Below, in pieces: positions 20,512 to 31,425 of a stretch of 64,000 bases of DNA (the first letter of the stretch is position 1; each line of letters begins with the position of its first letter). This DNA is from Bolinopsis microptera (Eukaryota > Ctenophora > Tentaculata > Lobata > Bolinopsidae): assembly GCF_026151205.1 (NCBI RefSeq), contig NC_087075.1, positions 5,138,858 through 5,202,857 on the forward strand. The letters run 5' to 3'. The notes beneath the pieces are model-generated. The model made no database searches. It had not been told where the DNA came from and was given only the letters and a program-made list of their open reading frames with translations. The translations under genes were made by a program, and so were the position numbers.

Positions 20512-21578
20512 CTAAGTAAACTATAGGTAAAAATATAATATTAATCATAAGCTAAAATGTACTAATCTTTGTATTCTAAATGGGGAAAAAGAAGAAACAT
20601 TGTCAGTCAGTCGAGAAAATTGTCAGTCAGGCTATATGGCAGCTTTGTAGATGTTGTGACTATGCTAGTAGTGGTCCCAGGCTTGCGACTGGAATTGCAG
20701 TGTTAAATCGATTTAATGGTACCAACGATCCACCTCCCACTTGTTGTTTGGTACTTAGCATTAATAGTGTTAGCTGTAGCCATTTATAGCAAGAATCTTA
20801 AAACTAAAGGGGATGACAAGGAAAAGAGGAAGGAAAAAGAATAACGGGACAAACAATTAATTAAAGTATTTATAGGAGCATTAGATATTGTAATTACAAG
20901 CTTCAATAATAAATCACTGACTAAAACTTCTAATTAAAATGACACTTGGTACGCTCGCCCATTTTCACTGGTCAGTCTGAACTTCGGTTTAGCACGCTGT
21001 ACACTTATTCACCTAAGTTTCAGAATTTGTTCAGTTTAGCAGAGTTAGTACCCGTGTTTCAATAAATCAAAAGATATCAGGGGAGTTCTTTAATAATGTT
21101 ACGGTCATCTAGAATACCGAACTTCCTGAAAACGTTATCATATTTCCTCAGACAACGTTTAATGCCTTTAATCAGTCTATCACGGCTATATCCTCTTTCA
21201 ATTAGAATTTTGAATATTTTGTGAAGATGGGAGGTAAAGATATCCAATCTAGTGCAAACATTACCATATCTAAGAACTTGACTTGAAAAAACGTTGTAGC
21301 CAACCTCGGTTGGGATGTTACTGTGAGGAAATGTAAGGGATACAACATGAAAATTAAAATCATCAGTTTTGTTATACACTGATATTTCTAGTCCTTCTGT
21401 GGAAATATTAATATTTAAATCAAGGTAGTTAATGATTTTATTATTGGAACCAGCTCGCTCCATCTCCAATGAATTAGGATAAATATCTTTAATCAATTTA
21501 TGAAAGTAAAGGTAGTTAATAATAGATAAATCGTCAACATATCGTTTATTATTGGATAATATCTTTGCTAATCCCATT
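20512..21578 (-). mobile_element. 5'-truncated YVDD-type retroelement nested in the LINE
   Basis: A 1067-bp insertion is flanked by TTCAAT on both sides (20506-20511 and 21579-21584), a 6-bp target duplication. The minus strand starts directly inside a reverse transcriptase frame and ends with about 560 bp of non-coding 3' sequence, as expected of a 5'-truncated retroelement. It sits in the second copy of the duplicated LINE segment, so it arrived after the duplication or at the same place before a later gene-conversion step. The short plus-strand frame at 20580 (MGKKKKH...) has no support. Confidence 0.75.
21077..21578 (-). pseudogene. Penelope-like/YVDD reverse transcriptase, C-terminal fragment
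   Basis: The frame opens at RYVDDLSI, the catalytic motif C of a reverse transcriptase. IYPNSLEME, INYLDLNI, VYNKTDDFNF, FPHSNIPTEVGYNVFSSQVL and RYGNVC..FTSHLHKI follow, ending at a stop. The SNIP..YGV-SQ-RY pattern is common in a large group of invertebrate retroelement polymerases that I associate with Penelope-like elements, though I cannot confirm the clade. Everything before motif C is missing. Confidence 0.65.
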
Positions 21579-22373
21579 TTCAATAGATTATACAGCTTCT
21601 TTCATTCACAGAACTCCTTATATGAAAACCAGTACGGATTCCGTAAAAATCACTCGACCAGTTATGCCCTAAATTACTCAGTGAACCACGTAGAATCTTG
21701 CCTCAAGAAAAAACAACACGTTCTTGGAATATTTATTGATCTTAGTAAAGCCTTTGATACAATATCACATGAAAAGTTACTGCATAAGTTAGAAAATTAT
21801 GGAATCCGTGGAAATGCAAATAACCTTATAGCAAGTTACCTGTCGAACAGATACCAGTATGTCTCAGTATTAGGTGAAGAATCCGAGAAACTTCCAGTAG
21901 TCTATGGAGTGCCGCAGGGGAGCTGTCTTGGTCCCTTACTTTTTATTATTTATATTAATGACATCCGTAACTCATCAATTATAGGAAAGTTTATACTATT
22001 TGCCGACGACACTAACATATTTATAGAAGACACATGTGTCAAAAGACTATACGAAAAAGGAAATGAAGTTCTATCATTTGTGTACAAGTATATGAAACTA
22101 AACTTATTACATATTAACATTAAGAAATGTTGTTTTATTCATTTTAAACCCTCACGGGCCAAAGAGGAAGTAGAAAATGACGAGAACATACTAACTTTAA
22201 ATAATGTAGTTATTAAAAGAGTTCAAGAAGCTAAATTTCTAGGCGTTATTATTGACGACCAACTTAACTGGAAATCACATACGCAGTCACTTAACTCAAA
22301 ACTTAAATGCGAAGTAGGAAAGCTGTGCAGAATACGACACATTGTCCCAAAGCAGTATTATAAGGATTTATAA
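21579..22373 (+). pseudogene. LINE ORF2 reverse transcriptase core
   Basis: After the nested insertion the LINE resumes at FNRLYSFFHSQNSLYENQYG. The catalytic motifs follow in order: FIDLSKAFDTI (motif A), GVPQGSCLGPLLF (motif B), ILFADDTN (motif C, catalytic Asp pair), NLLHINIKKC (motif D) and KFLGVIIDDQLNW (motif E). The palm is intact. The frame ends at 22373 by a one-base shift. Confidence 0.95.
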
Positions 22374-22950
22374 TTTATATCATACTCTATTTGAATCACA
22401 TTTAGGATTTGGAATATCTGTGTGGGGTGGTATTAGCAATAACCGACTTGAACCTATCTTTAAAACACAGAAAAAGTGTATAAGAATTCTGTTTGGGGAT
22501 AGAGAAGCTTACCTAGAGAAGTTTAAAACGTGTGCCCGAACACGACCTGTTGATAAGCAAGGACTGGGGGTGGACTTTTTAAAAGAACACTCCAAGCCCT
22601 TGTTTAAAACCCACAGGTTGTTGACGGTCCACAATCTGTACAAGTACACTTGTCTCTTAGAACTATTCAAAATTAATAAGTTAGAGGAACCATTATCACT
22701 GTACTCATCATTCAACAGGTCACCACGACGAGAGGATTATTTCATTACATCACAACCATCCTCACAATTCATCTACCAATCATCCTACATGTGGAACAGC
22801 TGTCGACAAACATCAAGTAAGATAAGTTTTAATACTCCGACAAACGGGTTTAAGAATATATTGAAAATTGCCTTACGAGAATTGCAATTCCAGCATGATA
22901 CACTTGATTGGTGTGAGCTTAATTTTGCCACAAATGAGCTCAAGTTCTGA
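22369..22950 (+). pseudogene. LINE ORF2 C-terminal (thumb) region
   Basis: Shifted by one base from the core, this frame continues YNLYHTLFESHLGFGISVWG, then KTQKKCIRILFG, HRLLTVHNLYKY and YMWNSC, the usual thumb and C-terminal landmarks of CR1/Jockey-group polymerases. The natural stop is at 22948-22950. There is no RNase H domain. Confidence 0.9.
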
Positions 22951-23047
22951 TTTATGTGAGTTACTAAAATGACCATATATCTTTTCTCATACATACAACC
23001 ACTGCACTCCAACCAAAAACATTACTTACACCATACTCCACAAATGA

Positions 23048-23061
23048 TATATATATATATA
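23048..23061. repeat. AT dinucleotide microsatellite, possible LINE 3' tail
   Basis: (AT)7 about 100 bp after the ORF2 stop. It may mark the 3' end of the LINE, since CR1-group elements often end in short simple repeats. Confidence 0.4.
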
Positions 23062-23062
23062 T

Positions 23063-23893
23063 ACACAAACACACTAGTACCGAGCAATCGCACTGTAAAA
23101 CATGCTCACGATACACTCAAAATTGGAAATATTCAACGGCTTGTATATGAAACTTACACTTACACTCAGTGTACACCCAGTGTTAACTAGTATTACACAC
23201 TGGTAAACTCTACGTAACGCGCGAAAATAATAATTCTATGGCGTTTTCATTGTCACATCTCACGTCGACGGGATTAAACGCGCGCGCGCGTAACATCTTA
23301 TCTTACTGCTATCTCAACGAATAAACACACAACGACTCTGACAATTGACCGACGACTTAACGATTGTGAGTTATGACGGACTTAACTGTATGGGTCAACT
23401 ACTAAAACTGCATTGTATACTATCTTAATCATTATACTGGACATGAGATGACGAAGTATCTTGAGCAGCACTTTATACCTCCACTTAGAACTTGATTAGT
23501 CACGAACAATAGAATCATTATAAATCAATACAATAAAACATCTTGATCAATAAATGCCTAGCAGCACCAGACAGCAGCCGTATACCTTTTTCGACTCCAC
23601 GGAGTCCCTGATGGACTTTTGTTTACTTTTGTTAATAATTTGACCGCAACCTTTCTTTCTCGAAACACAAATCCTACTGTTATGTACTTCATTACAGTAT
23701 TAAGATAATATAAAGCAAATCATGTGAATATATGACTACGAAATAGATCTATAGATTTGTCCATAATATTTAATACCGTATTGATGGTTTTGAATTTTGT
23801 ATATTGAATTTTAATGTGAAGCGTTTACTCTTCCCCCTCGGCAATTAATTAGAAAGTTAGATTAATGACAATAATTGCCAAATGACGTAGTAG
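23063..23893. other. Intergenic sequence
   Basis: It contains a CG/GC-rich spot (CGCGCGCGCG near 23280) and otherwise AT-rich DNA. No gene seen. Confidence 0.4.
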
Positions 23894-25810
23894 ATATGGA
23901 CACGTTCATTTGAGTTTGAGGATATTGGTAAATATAATTGACCCTATTAGAAGGCACAGTGTAGTTGACTTTGTCACACTATGAAATTACACAAACCCTT
24001 GATGGTTAGGATAATCGTCTCATCCTCTAGGCTAACTTTGTCACATAACGATATCTTAATCAGGTGATAAGATATCCCTAAAATACGGCCGGCACGGAAA
24101 TGGTTACATTGTCACACTAAAAACATGTGACGGAGTAAATATGGACCCCTTGCTGCCGTTTTTGACCAAATTTTTTAGTGTCCAGTTGATTGGATGGGTA
24201 CATATGACCATTACCTACATATTTGATGACTTTTTTCGTTAGATGGTGCATTCAGGTTTACTCTGTCACACATTAAAGAAAATATGTGATGAATGTTTAG
24301 GGCACCCTGATAAGCAATGCTGAGTAGTGTAAGTTTATTTGATAGCCTGGAAGTGCTGGGAATTGTTATTATATCATATAGTCGTAAGGAATTAAAACAC
24401 AGAAGGCACAACCAAGTTTACTTTGTCACATAATCTTGATGATATATCTGAACATGTGTGAAATTGAACAAATAATGATATACCAGCTTAAACCCCTTAT
24501 ATTACGTACTATGGATCAAACAACACTGATAGTACCATGCACCAGTCACATAAATCATTATCGGGTGGTAATATGTTAACAGTGTCACAATTAAACTACC
24601 ACTACACGGTCAAAAATAGGGTAATTTCGTCACAACAAATTATTATAACTCTGTTAGCTCCTTGCTGGCAAAATAACTAGTTTATCGAAATTTTGTTGAT
24701 GATAAAGTTACATAGTATAGAGGTATAGTTCTTCAAAATAGGGGCAAGACATGTTTACTTTGTCACATCAGTTATTATAAGAGTTAGGTAATCGTCATCA
24801 GATTAAAATATATTTTTCGTAGTTTGGATCGATTAATACTTTAATATACCTGTAATAAAGCATCCTATGCCAATTTTAACACACTATCAGTATCTTGATA
24901 CTGTTGGGGCAGGGAAAGTTAATTTTGTCACATTTTTAATGTCTTTGACAAATTAATCTAAATTTTTTAAATTGAGCTCTTATGTTCTGGACAATATTCT
25001 TCCAATCGTTTCTGAAAGAATGTTGAATTCTAATAGAGTTATAGATCTTCAAAATAGGGGCAAGACATGTTTACTTTGTCACATCAGTTATTATAAGAGT
25101 TATTATAAGAGACTATTTCATTCTATAATCATTGTTTTTAATCTATTTACGATTTCGTATAATTTTTTGTGACAATGTAAACAATATCAACTGATCTTAA
25201 CTTGCATCAACTACATTGTCATCATATAAAATTTTCCCACCTTTCAAACCAAAATCAGATATAAATAATTCGACCAAAATTTAAAATTTTATATATTGTG
25301 ACAGAATTAACCTCATTTCCCAATAACCAAGTGCCTGTATTAGCTAACTAGTCAAAACAACATATTTTAGGGCTATGATTGGTAGAGCAACCATCAAATA
25401 ATGAGTTGAAAGGGTTTTTAGGACACCTCACAGTAGAATAGAGGTATGGCATCATGAGTGTGACAAAGTTACCCAAATATTGCCTTGTAACCGTTCGATC
25501 CGTGCCCATTAACCAATGTTGTATCATAATTGTTAGATTGACCTAATTTACTATATTTCAGACCAAGGAATGATAATTAGACAACTGCAGTTAACTAAGT
25601 CACACAAAATGTGACATTTGAAACATTATAGTGCCTAACAACAATAGATTTTCTTTCTGAGCGGTGCATATGGGAGTATGAGTTACGTTGCTAATGTTCA
25701 GAACTTCTGAACGTGCTAAGTTAATAGATGTCAAAATTAAGCCACTATCGTCAAAAACGCTATTATTTTTGTTTACCAATATCCTCAAACTCAAATGAAC
25801 GTGTCCATAT
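23894..25810. mobile_element. 1.9-kb element bounded by 39-bp perfect inverted repeats
   Basis: The 39 bases at 23894-23932 (ATATGGACACGTTCATTTGA...) return exactly inverted at 25772-25810. Between them lies a diverged array with a conserved box about every 160 bp, mostly on the plus strand and inverted at 25297 and 25459. No protein is encoded. The layout is like a foldback or other non-autonomous TIR element. The inverted repeats may be subterminal, because I could not find a target duplication outside them. Confidence 0.6.
23967..25604. repeat. Diverged ~160-bp repeat array with conserved TTTACTTTGTCACA box
   Basis: Box positions are 23967, 24034, 24104, 24257, 24417, 24576, 24754, 24919, 25070 and 25591 on the plus strand, and 25297 and 25459 inverted. 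From 24104 to 25070 the steps are 153, 160, 159, 178, 165 and 151 bp. The sequence between boxes is mostly unrelated, apart from a 60-70-bp match between about 24720 and 25035. A GATATCTTA hairpin lies at about 24050-24076. Confidence 0.65.
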
Positions 25811-27545
25811 AGATGTTCAATGTTGTAGAGTGATATCAAGAGTAGTGGTCCACAGGGGTCCGAAAAAGCCGTACAGGCACTTGGGTCCTTATCCTTGTCA
25901 CTAGTCCCAATTGGATTCACTTTATACAAAACATGAACGTTTACAATTTAGACGTACACATTGGCACGATATTTATTAGAAAGCAAACAGTATAAAATAA
26001 TACGTGCGTGCGCGGCTTGAGCCGCGCCGCATAACAATTTATGCGTTTAGGGGCTGGAGTACGCGTGTTTACAGATTAATGAATTTTTGCATTGTAAATA
26101 TTTAAAGTTGACGATATATTATGATTTAATAGTAAATTTTTCAAAGCTGGCTTTGGACTTAGGTAAAATAATAACGTATTTAAAAAACCGCGGATAGTTT
26201 TAAATTTACATAGTCGTATAACTATAATCAAGTTAATCCTGTTTTCAAGAATGCGCGGCTTTGGCGGCCAGTTATTGACTTGTACATAAAATTGAATTTT
26301 AAATAGAAATGTAAATGTATTAAAATTTAAAACTTTCAAAACGGGGGCTTATAAATATTATTATACTATGATTGTAAAAAAAATTGCAGAGCAACCATTT
26401 CAAAAATCTGGAAGGGTTGACATCGTCAATCATGAGTACAGTTATCCAAGCAAAAGTTACTGGCTGGCAGTGTTACTTATAGAGGTGGTAATTTTTCAAT
26501 AGCACACGTGTCAGCGCGCCTGACGTAAAGTTCGCTACTCGCACGCGTGATACAATTTGAATCCAGCCATGGCGATCTTTAATTATTTGGCCCAAAATCA
26601 TAATCATACTTTTCAGGATAATTCAAAATAAAAAACTACGTTGTCCCAAATTGCATGCTCCTGGGTTACCGGGGACCCCAGGCTACCGGCTAGTTAGTTC
26701 ATAAACATGAATAAAGATTCGGCGGAATGACAGGCTGAGCGCCGCCCAGTAACTCCTGGGGAGCTAACTTTTATAGTTTTACTAGACAAACATTCTGCTG
26801 TCGCGCGCGCGCCCATAGCAGCAGTTATCAGCAGTGAGCAGCAGTGAGCAGCAGTGAGCAGCAGTGAGCAGCAGTGAGCAGCAGTGAGCAGCAGTGAGCA
26901 GCAGTGAGCAGCAGTGAGCAGCAGTTTCTTTGCACTTTAGTCAATAGTCCTCCTGTGTATGCAGTATGCACTATATATAGGCCTATTATGGCATGGCCGG
27001 CATATTGCCGGGCTAGCTTTTTATTTTTAATTAGACCGTACCCCAGCATGCAGCTAGTAGTAGTTAGGTTTTTTTGAGTGCGTAAAAAATCATATTTTAT
27101 ATCAGTTTAGGCTTATATGTTATAGCAAATTTCAAATCAATTTCCTTTTTCATTTTTTCGGGCGTACGTCGATAATTTATTTCGCTTCTTTCATCCGCGC
27201 GCGATCCCTGCATATGTCAATATGGATATCTTTTAATGTACAGAAAATACCCGTAAACTCGACGATGTACGTGACTGAGTTTTTGATAGATGATACGCCT
27301 TTAAATTAGCCAGTAAGTAACTTGTAGCGCGATGCACTACTGGGTCGCGCGCGCATCAAATAATGCTTCTCGCAACCTTCGGTAGATCGGCGAGATGCAC
27401 CACTGTGCCTCACCGAGCTGCGAAGGATTGACATCGTGAATCAAGTTAGTAACCAATCAGTTAGTTAGAAGTTAGTAACTTGCTTGACATACGTTGCATG
27501 CCACTTTTCGCGCGTATTGGGATACGAAACATGTATCAATAACTT
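25811..27545. other. Intergenic sequence with small repeats
   Basis: No gene. A short motif GGTTGACATCGTCAATCA (about 26415) recurs as GGATTGACATCGTGAATCA (about 27424). A GC-rich inverted repeat with CTTCGG...CGAAG arms lies near 27375-27427. Confidence 0.4.
26831..26920. repeat. 10-bp minisatellite GCAGTGAGCA, nine copies
   Basis: Nine exact copies with partial copies on both sides. The minus-strand open frame (LLLTAAHCCS repeats) is an artefact. Confidence 0.95.
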
Positions 27546-27816
27546 GCCAGTTAGTAACTAGTCAGTAACTAGCTTTCCAGTTAGTGTCCAGCCAGTAAGT
27601 AACCAGCCAGTAAGTAACCAGCCAATAAATAACCAGCCAGTTGGTAACCAGCCAGTAAGTGACCAGCCAGTAAGTAACCAGCCAGTTAGTAACCAGTCAG
27701 TAACTAACTAGCCAGTTAGTAACCAGTCAGTTAGTAACCAGCCAGTTAGTAACCAGCCAGTTAGTAACCAGCCAGTAAGTATCCAGCCAGTTAGTAACCA
27801 GTCAGTAAGTAACCAT
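27546..27816. repeat. Minisatellite of AACCAGCCAGTTAGT units
   Basis: About 17 imperfect units of 12-16 bp: AACCAGCCAGT followed by AAGT, TAGT or TGGT. It has no coding potential. Confidence 0.9.
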
Positions 27817-29250
27817 TCTGGTGAAGCTGGTACATGGTAAGTACTTAGTGTATACCCAGTGGCAGTAATTAGTTTCTAGTCCATAAAGATTCACAGCCGG
27901 ATTTTCAGTAATTTATCGTATACACAATACAGTGGTTCCTAAACGGCCCTTAACCGGCTCTACAGTGGTTTTTAGACGGCCGTTAACCAGCTCTTCTGCA
28001 ATTGCGGATGGAGTATGACCCAAGTGACTCAGATTCCATGTTAATTCCATTCGAATAAATTCCGTCTAAATCAATACCACTGTTGCTACTTTAGAATATA
28101 CAAATTGAGTATAATTTCTACATCACATTATCATCGAATCAAACTTTCCACGACTTAATAATATAATGAGAACTGAAACATATTCCGTGCATTAAAAGCA
28201 CACTAGCCCAGGTTTACAATTGGATGAGGACGGACAACCGGTCTTCCGTTCAATTAGTCTTCCCCCGGTCCGGTTAATTATTAATACTTAATAGTGTGTT
28301 AGACGCTGTTAATTCCCTGTTGTCATGGTAACGCTGTTGTCACACGCCAAATAATTGGTCACGTGGGTTTATATTGGAATGAAAGCTAAATATTGGCATG
28401 TGAGCAGAATTGGCTTTGTCCATGAACTCGAGGCCAGATTTAATATTGTAGAAGCCAACTGTCAGGAATCTGGAAATGAAATCAGTGCCTATTCCAAGGA
28501 GACACCCTCGTGCCACGTGCGTTATTGAGATCAGAATATATTTGAATGGAAATGTAGAGGCTCAGTGATTTTAGTGGTATTCTGTGGAACATGGTAACCA
28601 GTACCGTCTATCACGGCCAGTGTGTCTGTTTTTTGTATCAGGCGCGGCGCAAGTCTCTCAAATGAAAGGTAGTTGGCAATGATTCAACTTTGAATTAACA
28701 TGCGAGGCCGTAGAGTTTAAGAATGAAACTGTAAGTAAAATTATGTGGTTTTTAAAACTGTCTGATGAGTCTAAAATCTAATAGAAGTCTTGCTTTAATA
28801 AGTTAAACTCGGCACCTCAATCGTTTCCAGTTTATTTCGAAGGGAAAAAATTTTAATTTCGCTTTGATAAGATTTTTTGCATCAAAGCAAACAACATTCC
28901 AACTAAACGTTTATAACTATAAGGTTTAAACAAAAGCGTTTCAAAGTTATGTGACTGGGATATCTGTCAAGAGATATCCACAACTTCTAATTATATCTTT
29001 ATCTTACAAGACAGTTTCAGTTTCGTAAAGCACATACAAAACCAGTTTAAGTCACCCACAGCATTTGGCAACACTTTTTTGTTGCTTTATAGCTGTTTGT
29101 GCAAATATAATTTCAACGATCAGTCGTTTCTATATCTACTTCATTATGTCTAGCAAGAGCTGACGCTGTAAATTATAATGCAATCAAAGAAACATTTTAA
29201 ATCACACTCATTCCCACTTTTTAACATGACAATGATCCCAATATCAAGCA

Positions 29251-29315
29251 ATCAACAATTACCTCTTCCACAATCAACAATTTCCTCTTCCACAATCAAC
29301 AATTACCTCTTCCAC
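29251..29315. repeat. 22-bp tandem repeat, three copies
   Basis: Three copies of ATCAACAATTACCTCTTCCA plus CA, with one T/A change. Confidence 0.9.
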
Positions 29316-31360
29316 TTCTAAAATCCTTATCCAGCCCCAACTACCGCTAGGCGTGGTTAATAGACACGGTGCACCTGCTCGCCACCAGTATTAGGTCTCC
29401 AGCATGCACCTCCTCTAAGGCCAGGGAGACTGGGAAATTGCAGACTGACTCTCGAAAATTTACAGATGCCATCTGTTTGCGTTTTCGTCTAACTGTGAAA
29501 CGCGCTGCATGAAAAAACTGCGTTCTGATTGGCTAGTGTGTGTGTCACGTGAGAGTTTCGGGCGTTGTGACTGGAGGGGGCGCCGAGGTGGAGTTAATCT
29601 AGGAGTTGCGAGATTGTAGGGATTTGAAGCCATTAAATCTGCTTGTCAGTAGAATCTACAAATTGGGAACATGTCTCAAAATCACAATATGAGATTAAAT
29701 TCGGCTCCTGATTGCAAACGTCGGGCGGGTCTGAAACTTTATTGTTTTTCTGGCACAATCATTTGAAAAAAAAACATTTTATTAACTTGCAAAGTGGATC
29801 ATGCTCGCGGGATCGTGCATACTGATGAAAAGAGTAGGAGTAGGGGCTATTTCTGCTTCTAAGAGCTAACAAATATTGCCGCGATGCAGTGAGGGTTTTA
29901 ATAGTTAGTGTCCTATTTTCAGAAAGGAATTAATAGTTATAAGACGTGTTCAGCAGTCACAGTGTTGGGTACTTGTTGCCCAATAAAGCGCCGCTTCTCT
30001 TTTGATTGACTTTGTGCAGTGTAACAGTAAAACCAGGAGAATTTGGACGGTCTTTTATACTTTTATACTAATTTTCGTGTCACTACAATTACAAAGGATT
30101 TTCAATAATTTCCCATTAGACTGGAAGACTGGATGAAACCTTAATACCGTAATAATTGGTAAATCCCGGAGATTTGTAGAGATTCAGGGATTGGGGGTGC
30201 GGGGAAGATGGGTTGAACATGGGAGATGTGTTCACAGCACTAATTGTGACAAAATAGCTCCGGAGCTGCACATTTACTAACATTCCAGGAACTTTAACGA
30301 AATGTTTTGAAGTTTTTACTTTTTGGTGGAATGGTGTACAATTCACTTTTATTTTTAACAGACTGTGATGATCTTCAATCGACGATCATGACACTGTAAC
30401 TGTAAGTGCGGTGCTTCATCTGGGACACTTTTCAAGGGTTCTCGCGTGTTAATCACTGCAAGTTTTCCGTTTGTGTGAAAGATTGTAACGAGTTAACCCA
30501 CAGTGTCCACAACAGCGGATAATTCCCACTGACCAGGATCCAGGTAATTAAGGAGCAGTTTATTTTAGCATTTTGTCCAGTAAGCAGTAATTAATAAACC
30601 CGCCCTAGTCGTTTCACAGGGCCTATTTCCTGGGTTGGTGCCTTCACTTCTACCTCCCACAACCTTTTGATTATCACAACACCACGTGGCGTCATCATCA
30701 TACCACGTGACGTCATCAAGAAACCACGTTACGTCATCAAATCATGACCTGTGGTCATCATAGATGTCAGAAGTAATTTCTCAAAAAATTCACTGTCAGA
30801 TGGATTTCGAGTTTATAGCCCCAGAAAGAGGTATCTCTCACAACCCTCCACGCTAACCAATGTAGGGTCTGAAAACGGCCGGTCCGACAGCACGTGACCA
30901 CATGACCCGGTTGTCATGGTGACGTCCCCACATCACGTGACTCGTTGTCATGACACCACCAGGTACTATAACTCGCACGTGCAACTCTGTGTTAAAAAGG
31001 GAAACGTAGTCCTGATGTTAAACGAGACTGGGCTGTGAAACACTTCTATAGGGCGCTGTTTAAAGTAAGGAGCCAGACTTGAAGAGAAAACCCAGGTCTC
31101 AGCCACCGTACTACACATCATAATATAACACAACTCTCGTTGTTTTAACTCTTTTTTAGACTGAAAGTCCGGACGGTCAGTTACCTGGGAGAAAACTATG
31201 CGTAACCACGGCAACAAGAAGTTGGGGTTCAGGCATTTAACTTGGGAGAAGTTAACCCGCATGCACGTGATATTGAATATTATTAACAGGGGTTGGAGAA
31301 TATGCAGGTTTAGGGTTTAGAGCAGGCGATAATGGTGATCATGTGTCTGACTGGCCGTAG

Positions 31361-31425
31361 GGAGCTTGTGTTACCATGGTCACGGAGCTTGTGTTACCAT
31401 GGTCACGGAGCTTGTGTTACCATGG
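31361..31425. repeat. 23-bp tandem repeat containing TTACCATGGT, three copies
   Basis: GGAGCTTGTGTTACCATGGT plus CAC, nearly three times. The unit includes a GTTACCATGGT half of the dispersed X-box-like motif. Confidence 0.9.

Larger units (their letters stand above)
16457..23062 (+). mobile_element. CR1-like LINE with AlkB-SGNH ORF1, decayed
   Basis: Two ORFs in the order coiled coil-AlkB-SGNH, then PHD-endonuclease-reverse transcriptase, end near an AT microsatellite (23048-23061). APE endonuclease plus reverse transcriptase without RNase H, and an esterase in ORF1, are known features of CR1-group elements. The copy carries frameshifts near 17808, 19445 and 22366, an in-frame 462-bp tandem duplication, and a nested insertion. 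It is therefore immobile unless helped. The 5' end is unclear: ORF1 has no ATG at its N-terminus, so the start may be truncated or lie in a lost segment. Confidence 0.85.

Noticed and set aside
20580-20789. 69-codon frame MGKKKKH...
   Set aside because: Lies antisense in the 3' part of the nested retroelement, with no recognisable pattern.
25490-25510. tRNA B-box-like GTTCGATCC
   Set aside because: No A box at the right distance and no acceptor stem could be paired.
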